A stretch of DNA of 64,000 nucleotides, from contig NZ_MKKH01000015.1 of NCBI RefSeq assembly GCF_001942335.1, forward strand, positions 1 through 64,000. The letters are read 5' to 3'. The stretch comes from Cellulosimicrobium sp. CUA-896. GTDB taxonomy: Bacteria; Actinomycetota; Actinomycetes; Actinomycetales; Cellulomonadaceae. Under the pieces are notes generated by a model. That model saw nothing but the letters and a program-made list of their open reading frames with translations, did not search any database and was not told where the DNA came from. Position numbers and translations under genes: made by a program. Within the stretch, counting starts at the first letter, position 1, and each line of letters opens with the position of its first letter. Shown piece after piece: positions 29,115-37,602 of this stretch.

Positions 29115-29882
29115 TCAGGCGAGGGCGTCGCGCACGGCGCGGGCGACGGCGTCCGCGACGCCGTCCGGGTCGGGGCCGGGCTCGACCACGGTCACGACGA
29201 CGCGAGACGCACCGTCGCGAGCGGCGACGGCGCTCGCGACCTGGGCCGTCGCGGCGTCGCCCTCGGCCGGGCCGCGGCCGACGGCGGCCCGGCGCAGCTC
29301 GGCGAACGCCTCCTCGAGCTGCGGGCGCAGGTCCTGCTCAGAGTTGCGCAGCCAGCGGCGCAGCAGCGCGTTGTGCACGGCGACCACGGACGCGGCGAAC
29401 GCGATGGACGCCGTCGAGCGGCGCCTGTCCGGCGGCAGGGCGTCGCGCAGGTACGCGGTGAACGCCCGCTCGTAGCGGTGCGTGGTGACGAGCTCGCGGT
29501 CGCGCAGGGCGGGCACCTGCTGGAGCAGGTGCCACCGCGCGATCGACGTCTCGCGCTGACCGACGTGGTGGTCGAACACCAGGCGGGCCGCGCGGCACAC
29601 CTCGAGGTAGGGGTCGACCGCCGGGTCCGGCTCGAGGTTCCCCGCGGCGTCGGGCACCGGCCGTGTGGACGCGAGCATGACGACGACCTCGTCGAGGAGC
29701 AGCTCGTGGTCCGCGAAGACCACGTCCTCCTTCGAGCGGAACCGGCGGAAGAACGTGGCGCGGCTGACCTGCGCGGCGTCGGCGATCTCCTCGACGGTGG
29801 TCTGCTCGTACCCGTTGCGTGTGAAGAGCTCGATCGCTGCGTCGACGGCCTGGGCGTGGGTGCGGCTGCGGACGTCGGTCAT
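29115..29882 (-). CDS. TetR family regulator
   Basis: 255 aa. HTH: AQAVDAAIELFTRNGYEQTTVEEIADAAQVSRATFFRRFRSKEDVVFADHE in overlapping parts, followed by an all-helical ligand domain. It is divergent from the MOSC gene, and a perfect 12-bp palindrome 16 bp upstream of the start is a likely autoregulatory operator. The frame stays open upstream, but the ATG at 29882 fits the HTH position. Confidence 0.88.
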   Translation of the reverse strand: MTDVRSRTHAQAVDAAIELFTRNGYEQTTVEEIADAAQVSRATFFRRFRSKEDVVFADHELLLDEVVVMLASTRPVPDAAGNLEPDPAVDPYLEVCRAARLVFDHHVGQRETSIARWHLLQQVPALRDRELVTTHRYERAFTAYLRDALPPDRRRSTASIAFAASVVAVHNALLRRWLRNSEQDLRPQLEEAFAELRRAAVGRGPAEGDAATAQVASAVAARDGASRVVVTVVEPGPDPDGVADAVARAVRDALA

Positions 29883-29897
29883 GCCTGCCGACGGTAC

Positions 29898-29909
29898 ACC
29901 GGTACCGGT
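29898..29909. promoter_or_regulatory. Palindrome ACCGGTACCGGT, likely TetR operator
   Basis: A perfect 12-bp palindrome lies between the TetR start (29882) and the divergent MOSC start (30002). A related GGTAC half-site adjoins it at 29893. Confidence 0.5.
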
Positions 29910-30001
29910 CGCACGCCGGGTGCCTCGCCGTCGTCGCACCGACGTCGCGCTGACCCCGCGCCGACGTCGCACCGACCGCTCGCCGGTGCCAGGGTGGGAC
30001 G

Positions 30002-30454
30002 GTGACCGGAACCCCGCGCGTGCACTCCCTCCACGTCGCCAAGGCGCGCCGTCTGCCGACCCGGACCGTCCCGGAGGTCGAGGCGGAGGAGGGGCGCGGC
30101 CTCGTCGGCGACCGCTACCACGGGTCCAAGCACCGGCACGTGACGATCCAGACGCTCGCGGACCTCGCCGCGGCGTCCGAGGCCCTCGGGCAGGAGATCG
30201 ACCCCGGCCTCACCCGGCGCAACGTCACGCTGGACCACGGCGACCTGCCGACCAAACCCGGCTCGTTCCTGCGCCTCGGCGACGTCGAGCTGCAGGTGCT
30301 GCGCATCGCCGCGCCGTGCCGGCTCCTCGACGACTGGATCGCACCCGGCGCGATGCGCTCGATGCACAACCGTGGCGGCGTCGTGTGCCGGCTGCTGACG
30401 TCGGGGACGATCCACGTCGGCGACGAAGCGCGCTGGGAGGCTCCGCAGGGCTGA
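30002..30454 (+). CDS. MOSC-domain protein
   Basis: 150 aa. The MOSC fold is seen in GRGLVGDRYHGSKHRHVTIQ, RRNVTLDHGDL, PGSFLRLGDVELQVLR and the conserved Cys in APCRLLDDWIAPG. MOSC domains handle molybdenum cofactor or its sulfur; stand-alone bacterial ones such as YiiM act in N-hydroxylated base reduction. The GTG start at 30002 follows the TetR-divergent region. A 17-bp tandem duplication covers the stop codon. Confidence 0.85.
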   Translation: MTGTPRVHSLHVAKARRLPTRTVPEVEAEEGRGLVGDRYHGSKHRHVTIQTLADLAAASEALGQEIDPGLTRRNVTLDHGDLPTKPGSFLRLGDVELQVLRIAAPCRLLDDWIAPGAMRSMHNRGGVVCRLLTSGTIHVGDEARWEAPQG

Positions 30455-30473
30455 CCGCTCCGCAGGGCTGACC
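30440..30473 (+). repeat. 17-bp perfect tandem duplication over the MOSC stop
   Basis: GCTCCGCAGGGCTGACC is present twice, back to back (30440-30456 and 30457-30473). Each copy holds a TGA in a CAGGGCTGA context; the first is the stop codon used. Confidence 0.9.
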
Positions 30474-30493
30474 GGAGAGGACCCGGCGCGGAC

Positions 30494-31648
30494 TCAGAGC
30501 GCGAGCCGGTAGAACCGCAGGAGCGCGAAGTCGTCGACGGGCAGCACCCCGAGACCCGCGAAGCCTGCCTCGCGCGCGTACCGGCGCAGCGTGGCGGGCC
30601 GCATGACCGTCCCCGTCCCGGCGGACGGCCGGGCGGACAGGCCGTCGGGCAGGCACACGAACAGGCTGTACCCGTACATGATCCGGTCGACGTCGCCCGC
30701 CGGGGCCGCGAACTCGTCCGCGACGGCCTCGTCGACGACGACCACGACCCCGTCGGGCCGCACGGCCCGCCGCACCGCGTCGAGCACCTCGACCGGCCGT
30801 GGCATGTCGTGCACGCACTCGAACGCGAACGCCGCGTCGAACGGCTCGGTGGCGCGCAGCTCGGCCGCGTCGGCGTGGTGGAACACGACCCGGTCCGTCA
30901 GCCCCGCCTCGGCCGCCGCGGCCCGTGCAGCGTCCACGGAGGGCTGGTCGACGTCGACGCCGTGGACCACTGCACCGGGGTACGCCCGTGCGATCGCGAG
31001 GGTCGACCAGCCGAACCCGCAGCCGACGTCGACCACGCGCGCCCCCGGTCGGGAGAGCACGTCGTGCACCTCGGGGAGCCGGGCGAGCGTCGGCGCGAGC
31101 CGGTGCTCGAACCACGGCCGGTTGACGTCCGCCTGCGCCTCGCGCGCGTCGTCACCGAGCTGGTCCCACGAGACGCCGCCACCCGTGCGGTAGGCCTCGA
31201 GCAGGTGCGGCAGCTGCGGCCCGACCGCGCCGAGGAACCGGGCGAGCGGGGCCGAGTAGGCGAGCGACGACCCGTTCGTCAACACCTCGGCGTGCGCGGC
31301 GGGGAGCGCGTAGCGGCGCTCGCGGGCGACGTCGGCCGGGTCGGCGTCCAGCGCGGGCCCGGCGCCCGGGTCCTCCGCGACGAGGAACCCCGACGCGGCC
31401 TGCTGCTCGAGCCACTCGCGGGCGTAACGCTCGTCCGTGCCGGTGGCCTCGGCGAGCGCGGTCGAGGTCAGCGGTCCCGCCCCGACCAGCGCGCGGTACC
31501 AGCCGAGCCGGTCGCCCACGTGGACGGCGAGCATGTCGATCGCGCCGAGCGCCGCCGCGAACAGGCGCTCGGCGAACGCGTCGACCACCGGGTCGGCGAG
31601 CGCGTCCGCGGTCGTCGCGGCGGCGGTCTCCTCGTCCGTGGTGCCCAT
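30494..31648 (-). CDS. SAM-dependent methyltransferase with N-terminal winged helix
   Basis: 384 aa. An N-terminal winged-helix dimerisation part (RLGWYRALVGAGPLTSTALAEATGTDERYAREWLEQQAASGFL) is followed by a class I methyltransferase: motif I VVDVGCGFGWSTLAIARA, acidic end of strand 2 GVDVDQPSVDAA, and DAAFAFECVHDMPRPVEVL. The layout resembles Rv2258c-like mycobacterial proteins. The substrate is unknown. Confidence 0.88.
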   Translation of the reverse strand: MGTTDEETAAATTADALADPVVDAFAERLFAAALGAIDMLAVHVGDRLGWYRALVGAGPLTSTALAEATGTDERYAREWLEQQAASGFLVAEDPGAGPALDADPADVARERRYALPAAHAEVLTNGSSLAYSAPLARFLGAVGPQLPHLLEAYRTGGGVSWDQLGDDAREAQADVNRPWFEHRLAPTLARLPEVHDVLSRPGARVVDVGCGFGWSTLAIARAYPGAVVHGVDVDQPSVDAARAAAAEAGLTDRVVFHHADAAELRATEPFDAAFAFECVHDMPRPVEVLDAVRRAVRPDGVVVVVDEAVADEFAAPAGDVDRIMYGYSLFVCLPDGLSARPSAGTGTVMRPATLRRYAREAGFAGLGVLPVDDFALLRFYRLAL

Positions 31649-31887
31649 CGGTGCTCCGTCCGGGACGTTGGCCGGGCGCTCGCCGCGGGGCGGCGGCGCC
31701 CGTCCCTCGACGGTAGACCCGGGTCGGTCCGTCGTCGAGGGGTGGGCCGGCGCAGCGCGGGCGAAACCCGTCTCGGGGCGGAGCGCCGACCCGGAGGCCG
31801 CGGGTCACCGCCGCGGGGCCCTCGCGGTCGCCCGCGCGTGCCGAGGTGGTGCCGGAGACGGACGGCACGCGCTCCGGTCGGCTGGGC

Positions 31888-32088
31888 TCAGGCGCCGAGG
31901 AACGCGTTCATCGCGAGCCAGGAGAACAGCACCGCGCCGGCCACGACGGCGACGGCGACGACCCAGCCGTTCGCCCGCTCGACCGGCGGGACCGTCCGGC
32001 GCGCCGCACCGGTGGCGCGACGGCGGGCGGCGCGGGCTGCGGGACGGGCCGTCGACGTCGTCGCGCGGGCGAGGGGCTGGCTGGTCAC
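31888..32088 (-). CDS. Small membrane protein (66 aa)
   Basis: Arg/Ala-rich basic N-terminus followed by one helix (GWVVAVAVVAGAVLFSWLAMNAFLGA). A GTG start at 32088 has GGAGG 5 nt upstream. Same design as the 47-aa protein at 24898. No family recognised. Confidence 0.5.
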   Translation of the reverse strand: MTSQPLARATTSTARPAARAARRRATGAARRTVPPVERANGWVVAVAVVAGAVLFSWLAMNAFLGA

Positions 32089-32274
32089 GGGTACCTCCGG
32101 AGCTCACGGCGCCGCTGCCCGACGCCGGGACCCAGTCTTCGCCACCGGGCGCTGCGTGCGCGTCGTCCGTCCGACGGATCCTGCGCTCGGCCGACGTGCG
32201 ACCTGCGGATGACACCGCGGGGCCCGTGCGTCGGCGAGCCGCGCCGGCCACGACGGCGGGATGCCGCGACCAGG

Positions 32275-32541
32275 TCAGCGCGGCGCGTTCTCCTGGTACC
32301 GCGGGCCGCGCCGACCGCCCCGGGCGACACGCTGCAGGTAGCGGACCTCGCGCAGCGCCACCGCCGCGGCGACCGCGAGCGGTACCCAGGCCCACACCCG
32401 TCCGCGCAGCACGAGCGTGAGGCACGCCAGCGCGACGACGACCCCGCCGAGCACCGTCGCGACGCTCGACCAGCGCGTGCCGGTCCGGACGTCGTCGGCC
32501 CGCCGCCACCACGCGCGCAGGCGCGCGACGAGCCGGCTCAT
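32275..32541 (-). CDS. Small two-helix membrane protein coupled to TetR gene
   Basis: 88 aa: MSRLVARLRAWWRRADDV, then a helix (SVATVLGGVVVALACLTLVL), RGR, a second helix (WAWVPLAVAAAVAL), and a basic tail. Its ATG overlaps the upstream TetR stop by 4 nt (ATGA), so the two are translationally coupled. Function unknown. Confidence 0.7.
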   Translation of the reverse strand: MSRLVARLRAWWRRADDVRTGTRWSSVATVLGGVVVALACLTLVLRGRVWAWVPLAVAAAVALREVRYLQRVARGGRRGPRYQENAPR

Positions 32542-33173
32542 CCCGCACGCTCCTCGGGGCGTGCCAGCGCCACGCCCTCGAGGCTGCGCAACGCCATCCG
32601 CAGCGCGTCGGAGCGGGACAGGTCGCCCTCGTCCGCCATCGACCACGCGTTGAAGAGCATCCACCACAGGGTGCGCAGCAGCCACGGGACGCTGAGCTGG
32701 TCGTCGAGCACCCCGTCCTCCTGCCCGCGCCGCAAGAGCTGCCGGACGGGCTCCTCCGCCTCCTCGGCGTCGGCCCAGAAGGCAGTCTCTCCCTCGGCCA
32801 TCTCGTTGAACAGCACCATGTACCAGGGCCCGAGCTCGAAGTACTCGAAGGCGAGGCGGCGCAGAGCGGCGGCGGGGTCGCCGTCGTCGACCCGGGCGGC
32901 GGCGATCGCGGCGCGGGTCCGTTCGACGGCCTCGGCGGCGATCGCCTCGACGAGGTCGGTGCGCTCCGGGAAGTAGCGGTGGAGGGTGGTGCGGCCAACC
33001 TGCGCCGCCTGCGCGACGTCGGACAGCGACGCGGACCGGTCGGAGCTCAGCACGGTCGCCGCGGCCTCGAGGATCGCACGGCGGGTCCGGGCGCGCGCCG
33101 CCGTCTCCCGGGCGCCCGCGTCCGCGGCCTCCACGTCGCTGCGCGGGGCGGCCCCGCTCGTCCGTACCGTCAC
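32538..33173 (-). CDS. TetR family regulator of the adjacent ABC exporter
   Basis: 211 aa from GTG at 33173; a TACAGT -10 ends 6 nt upstream, so it is probably leaderless. HTH: RRAILEAAATVLSSDRSASLSDVAQAAQVGRTTLHRYFPERTDL in overlapping parts. The frame is open up to 33227, but that start falls inside the operator palindrome. Divergent from the ABC exporter at 33317. Confidence 0.88.
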   Translation of the reverse strand: MTVRTSGAAPRSDVEAADAGARETAARARTRRAILEAAATVLSSDRSASLSDVAQAAQVGRTTLHRYFPERTDLVEAIAAEAVERTRAAIAAARVDDGDPAAALRRLAFEYFELGPWYMVLFNEMAEGETAFWADAEEAEEPVRQLLRRGQEDGVLDDQLSVPWLLRTLWWMLFNAWSMADEGDLSRSDALRMALRSLEGVALARPEERAG

Positions 33174-33217
33174 GCGCTCACTGTAACGAGCGCGGGAGTG
33201 GCACACATCTTGCCGAG

Positions 33218-33239
33218 AGTGGAACATTCATGTTCCACT
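33218..33239. promoter_or_regulatory. 22-bp perfect operator palindrome, TetR/ABC exporter
   Basis: Half-site AGTGGAACAT, 2-bp centre TC, and its exact inverse. It lies between the divergent TetR and ABC exporter genes, 45 bp from the TetR start. Likely repressor site for both. Confidence 0.75.
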
Positions 33240-33316
33240 GAGATGCCGACGCGCTTCGCGTCCGGCGGCTCGACGAACCCCGCAGGCGCTGTCATCCCCG
33301 GTTGACAGCAGATCGG

Positions 33317-35140
33317 ATGTCCACCATGGTCGACCGCACGGCCACCGACGCCGCGACGCCGCCCGCAGGCCCCTTCCTGCCTCGCCTCCGGGTGCTGTGG
33401 GAGTTCGTGCGACCGCACCGACGCACGCTCCTGCTCGGCCTCGTCCTGGGCCTCGGCACGACCGCCGCGACGCTCGCGACGCCCATGGTGACGAAGTGGG
33501 TGCTCGACACGCTCGGCACAGGTCGGTCGCTCACCCCCGCGGTCCTCACCCTCGTCGGGCTCCTCGTCGTCGGGCTCGTGCTCGGGCTCTGGCAATGGGT
33601 GCTGCTCGGGACGCTGGCCGAGCGGGTCGTGCTCGACGCCCGGTCGTCCATGGTGCGCCGGTACTTCCGCGCCCGCGTCGGCGCGGTGTCGGGACGCTCG
33701 GCCGGAGAGCTCGTCACGCGCGTCACGTCCGACACGGTGCTGCTGCGCGAGGCCGCGTCCTCGAGCCTCGTCAACCTCGTCAACCTCGCGGTGTCCTTGG
33801 TCGGGACGATCGTGCTCATGGGCGTCCTCGACATCGTGCTGCTCGGGACGACGCTGGGGGCGATCGTCGTCGTCGGGGTGCTCGTCGGAGCGCTCATGCC
33901 GCGGATCGCCAAGGCGCAGGAGCGCGCGCAGGAGTCGCTCGGCAGCCTGGGCGGCACGCTCGAGGGCGGTCTGCGGGCGATCCGGACGATCAAGGCGAGC
34001 CGGGCCGAGGGGCGGCAGGTCGACCGGGTGCTGGACGACGCACAGGCGTCGGCACGCCACAGCGTCCGCGCGGTGCGGACCGAGGCGGTCGCCTGGACGA
34101 TCGCGGGCGGCGGCATCCAGCTCGCGATCATCGTCGTCCTCGCCCTGGGCGCATGGCGCGTGGACCAGGGGCTCCTCGCCGTGTCCGGCCTCGTCGCCTT
34201 CCTGCTCTACGCGTTCCAGATCGTCGAGCCGGTCACCGGCCTCACCATGAACGTCACCCAGCTGCAGGCGGGCATCGCCGCCGCCGGCCGCATCCGCGAC
34301 GTCCAGGGCATCGAGACGGAGGAGGGCGAGGCCCGGGACCCGGCGGCGCGGAGCCCGCGCGAGACCGTCGCGGAGGCGGGTTACGACGGCGCCCCGCGGC
34401 TCGCGCTGCGCGGTGTGACGGCGCGCTACCTTCCCGGCGGAGAGCCCGTCGTGCGCGACCTCGACCTCGACGTGCCGCGGCGCGGGCAGGTCGCGATCGT
34501 GGGGCCCTCGGGCGCGGGGAAGACGACGACGTTCTCGCTGCTGCTGCGCTTCCTCCAGCCCGAGTCGGGCGAGATCCTGCTCGACGGCGTGCCGTACGAC
34601 GCGCTGTCCTACGACGACGTCCGTCGCCGGTTCGCCTACGTCGAGCAGGAGACGCCCGTCGTCCCGGGCACGATCCGCGAGAACCTCCGGCTCTCGACCC
34701 CGGACGCGACCGAGGACGCGATGTGGGCGGCGCTCGCGAAGGTGCGTCTCGACACCAAGGTCCGTTCGCTCGAGGACGGGCTGGACACGTCGCTCGTCGG
34801 GACGACGGTCTCCGGCGGTGAGCGTCAGCGCGTCGCGCTCGCGCGCGCCGTCCTGCACGCGCCCGACGTGCTGCTGCTCGACGAGGCCACCGCCCAGGTG
34901 GACGGGCTCACCGAGGCCGCCGTGCACACCGTCATCGGCGAGCTGGCGCGCGAGCGTGCCGTCGTCACGATCGCGCACCGGCTCTCCACCGTCATCGACG
35001 CCGACCTCATCCTCGTCATGGAGGCGGGGCGGGTGCGAGCACGGGGCACGCACACGGAGCTGCTCGCGAGCGACGAGCTCTACCGCGAGCTCGTCGCCGC
35101 GCTGCGCATCGCGACCGACGAGGCGCCCGCCCGCGTGTGA
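33317..35140 (+). CDS. ABC exporter, membrane-ATPase fusion (MsbA/multidrug type)
   Basis: About 607 aa. Six membrane helices in the first ~320 residues, then one ATPase with Walker A GPSGAGKTTT, a Q-loop region YVEQETPVVPGTIRENL, signature VSGGERQRVALARA, Walker B VLLLDEATAQVDG and the H-loop TIAHRLST. Probably homodimeric and drug-exporting. ATG at 33317 chosen; a TTG at 33302 would add five residues, but TTGACA there looks like a -35 box. Controlled by the divergent TetR. Confidence 0.92.
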   Translation: MSTMVDRTATDAATPPAGPFLPRLRVLWEFVRPHRRTLLLGLVLGLGTTAATLATPMVTKWVLDTLGTGRSLTPAVLTLVGLLVVGLVLGLWQWVLLGTLAERVVLDARSSMVRRYFRARVGAVSGRSAGELVTRVTSDTVLLREAASSSLVNLVNLAVSLVGTIVLMGVLDIVLLGTTLGAIVVVGVLVGALMPRIAKAQERAQESLGSLGGTLEGGLRAIRTIKASRAEGRQVDRVLDDAQASARHSVRAVRTEAVAWTIAGGGIQLAIIVVLALGAWRVDQGLLAVSGLVAFLLYAFQIVEPVTGLTMNVTQLQAGIAAAGRIRDVQGIETEEGEARDPAARSPRETVAEAGYDGAPRLALRGVTARYLPGGEPVVRDLDLDVPRRGQVAIVGPSGAGKTTTFSLLLRFLQPESGEILLDGVPYDALSYDDVRRRFAYVEQETPVVPGTIRENLRLSTPDATEDAMWAALAKVRLDTKVRSLEDGLDTSLVGTTVSGGERQRVALARAVLHAPDVLLLDEATAQVDGLTEAAVHTVIGELARERAVVTIAHRLSTVIDADLILVMEAGRVRARGTHTELLASDELYRELVAALRIATDEAPARV

Positions 35141-35174
35141 CTCCCGGCGGCGAGTCCGCGGCACGACGAGGTCG

Positions 35175-36068
35175 TCAGAGCGTCGCGACCTGAGGTGCCC
35201 CCTCGGCGACGACCTTCTCGAACACGGTCTGGTCCGCCTCGAACTGCGTGCCGGGGATCGGCCAGTGCAGCACGATCTCCGTGATGCCCGCGTCCGCGTA
35301 CCCGGCGGCGGTCTCGACGAACGCGTCGACCGAGTCCAGCGGCCGGTCCGGGGTGAAGCCGGTCAGCAGCACGCGCTCCATCGTCGCGGGTTCCCGACCC
35401 GCGTCGACGCACGCCTCCTCCAGGCGCCGCACCTGGTCCCGGACGCCGTCGCGCGCGTCGGCCGCCGTCGCGCCGTCGCGCAGCTCGCCGTCGCCCGTCG
35501 TCACCCACGCCTGGCCGTAGCGCGCGGTCAGGCGCAGCCCGCGGGGCCCGTTGGCCGCGATCGCGAACGGGACGCGCGGCGACTGGACCGGACCCGGGAT
35601 CGTGCGCGCCTCGTGCGCGCGGTAGTGGCCCTCGTCGTGCGTCACCGCGGGCTCGGTCAGGAGACGGTCGAGGAGCGCCGTGAAGTCGCGGAGCCGGTCG
35701 GCGCGCTCGCCCGGGGGCCACGGCTGGCCGCCGAGCACCGTCGCGTCGAAGCCCGTCGTCCCGGCGCCCAGCCCGACGGTGAGGCGCCCGCCCGACAGGT
35801 CGTCGAGGGTCATGACGTCCTTCGCGAACGTCACCGGCTCGCGGAAGTTCGGCGACGTCACGAGCGTGCCCAGACGCAGCCGCTCGGTGACGCCCGCGGC
35901 GGCGGCCAGCGTCGGCACCGCGCCGAACCACGGGCCGTCGCGGAACGAGCGCCACGACAGGTGGTCGTACGTGTAGGCGGCGTGGAGACCGAGGTCGTCG
36001 GCCGCCCGCCACACCTCGCGGCCCTCGCGCCACGGGTAGATCGGCAGGATCACGGTGCTCACGCGCAT
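35175..36068 (-). CDS. LLM-class (luciferase-like) oxidoreductase, F420-dependent type
   Basis: 297 aa TIM-barrel flavin/F420 enzyme. Segments: LGLHAAYTYDHLSWRS, RLRLGTLVTSPNFREPVTFAKDVMTLDDLSGGRLTVGLGAG in overlapping parts, and PFAIAANGPRGLRL. Actinobacterial members mostly use F420, but the cofactor is not proven here. Converges on the ABC exporter with 34 bp between. Confidence 0.88.
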   Translation of the reverse strand: MRVSTVILPIYPWREGREVWRAADDLGLHAAYTYDHLSWRSFRDGPWFGAVPTLAAAAGVTERLRLGTLVTSPNFREPVTFAKDVMTLDDLSGGRLTVGLGAGTTGFDATVLGGQPWPPGERADRLRDFTALLDRLLTEPAVTHDEGHYRAHEARTIPGPVQSPRVPFAIAANGPRGLRLTARYGQAWVTTGDGELRDGATAADARDGVRDQVRRLEEACVDAGREPATMERVLLTGFTPDRPLDSVDAFVETAAGYADAGITEIVLHWPIPGTQFEADQTVFEKVVAEGAPQVATL

Positions 36069-36107
36069 GGCACGACTCTACGGGCGCGGCCCTCTAGGGT
36101 GGCCGGT

Positions 36108-36410
36108 GTGATCCAGCACACCGTCGCCTTCCGTCTCGTGCACGCCCCCGACAGCCCGGAGGAGGCGCAGTTCCTCGCCGACGCACGGCGGACCCTCACC
36201 GCGATCCCCGGCGTCCGGGACTTCACCGTCTCGCGCCAGGTCAGCGCGAAGAGCGCGCTGTCCTTCCAGTTCTCCATGGTGTTCGACGACGACGCCGCCT
36301 ACGCCGCGTACGACGCCCACCCGGCGCACCGGTCGTTCGTCGCCGACCGCTGGACGACGGAGGTCGCGGAGTTCCAGGAGCTCGACCTCGTCCCGCTCGC
36401 CCAGGGCTGA
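36108..36410 (+). CDS. Dabb-domain (stress-responsive A/B barrel) protein
   Basis: 100 aa ferredoxin-like barrel: VIQHTVAFRLVH at the start, then AIPGVRDFTVSRQVS, FSMVFDDDAAYAAYDAHPAHRSFV. Dabb proteins form dimers; roles vary. The GTG at 36108 is 7 nt after a TAGGGT -10 (36095-36100), so leaderless. Confidence 0.85.
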   Translation: MIQHTVAFRLVHAPDSPEEAQFLADARRTLTAIPGVRDFTVSRQVSAKSALSFQFSMVFDDDAAYAAYDAHPAHRSFVADRWTTEVAEFQELDLVPLAQG

Positions 36411-36470
36411 CGACGGCACCGCGGCGCTCGCAGGCCCGGGGCACACCGCGCCGTCGGGCAGACTGGCGCC

Positions 36471-37402
36471 ATGACCCAGATCGACCTGCGCATCTTCACG
36501 GAGCCCCAGCAGGGCGCCTCCTACGACGACCTCCTCGCCGTCGCGAAGGCCACCGAGGACCTCGGCTTCGACGCCTTCTTCCGCTCCGACCACTACCTCG
36601 TCATGGGCGACGCGACGGCATGCCGGGCCCCACCGACGCCTGGACGACGCTCGCGGGCCTCGCGCGCGAGACGAGCCGCATCCGCCTCGGGACGCTCATG
36701 TCGTCCGCGACGTTCCGTCACCCGGGCGTGCTCGCGATCCAGGCCGCGCAGGTCGACCAGATGTCCGGCGGGCGCGTCGAGCTCGGCCTCGGCGCCGGCT
36801 GGTACGCCCGCGAGCACGAGGCGTACGGCATCCCATTCCCGGCGAAGCGGTTCGGGATCCTCGAGGAGCAGCTCGCCGTCGTCACCGGGCTGTGGGAGAC
36901 GCCGGTCGGCGAGACCTTCAGCTTCTCGGGCGAGCACTACACGCTCGTCGACGCCCCGGCCCTGCCCAAGCCTGCCCAGGACCGCGTCCCGGTCATCGTG
37001 GGCGGCCACGGCCCCCGGCGCACGCCCGCGCTCGCGGCGCGCTACGCGAGCGAGTTCAACGTCGCGTTCCCCGACCCGGGCGTGCTGCCCGACCGCATCG
37101 AGAACGTGCGCGCCGCGTGCCTCGACGCCGACCGCGACCCCGACTCGCTCGTCTACTCCGCCGCGTTCGTCATCGCGATCGGCAAGGACGAGGCCGAGTT
37201 CCGCCGCCGCGCCGAGGCGATCGGCCGCGACCCCGAGGAGGTGCGCCGCAACGGCGTCGCCGGCACCGTCGCGGAGGCCGCCGACACGCTCGCCGCCGCC
37301 GCCGAGCAGGGCGTCACGCGCTTCTACCTCCAGGTGCTCGACCTGCACGACCTCGACCACCTGCAGCTCGTCGCCGACGAGGTCCGGCCCCAGCTGGGCT
37401 GA
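36471..37402 (+). CDS. LLM-class F420-dependent oxidoreductase
   Basis: About 310 aa. TEPQQGASYDDLLAVAKA, LGFDAFFRSDHYLVMG, RIRLGTLMSSATFRHPGVLAI, and VELGLGAGWYAREHEAYGIPF mark a typical F420-family TIM barrel. One base is missing near 36612, between VMGD and DGMPGPTDAW. Different subfamily from the LLM protein at 35175, so not a tandem duplicate. Confidence 0.88.
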
Positions 37403-37436
37403 CGCACGACGGGAGCCGCCGTAGACGGGAGCCGCC

Positions 37437-37488
37437 GAGCCCCGGGTCGGGCACCGTTCGCCGTCGTGAAGGGTGCGACCCGGGGCTC
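37437..37488. terminator. Terminator made of two head-to-head REP-like units
   Basis: GAGCCCCGGGTCG pairs with CGACCCGGGGCTC; an inner GCACC/GGTGC extends the stem. Each arm resembles the repeat unit at 38.9 and 40.3 kb. It follows the LLM gene by 34 bp. Confidence 0.7.
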
Positions 37489-37602
37489 GGCAGGCCCGGG
37501 CGCCCGTTCGACGGCACGTCCGCGGGCGCGAAACCGTGGCGTGACGTCCGGGCACTACCCTGCACCGGGGGTTTCCCCAGGGACGTCACGGACAGGAGAG
37601 TC

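Noticed and set aside
33180-33227. Longer TetR N-terminus starting MFHSRQ
   Set aside because: That start lies inside the operator palindrome and has no ribosome site; the GTG at 33173 follows a -10 box at the right distance.
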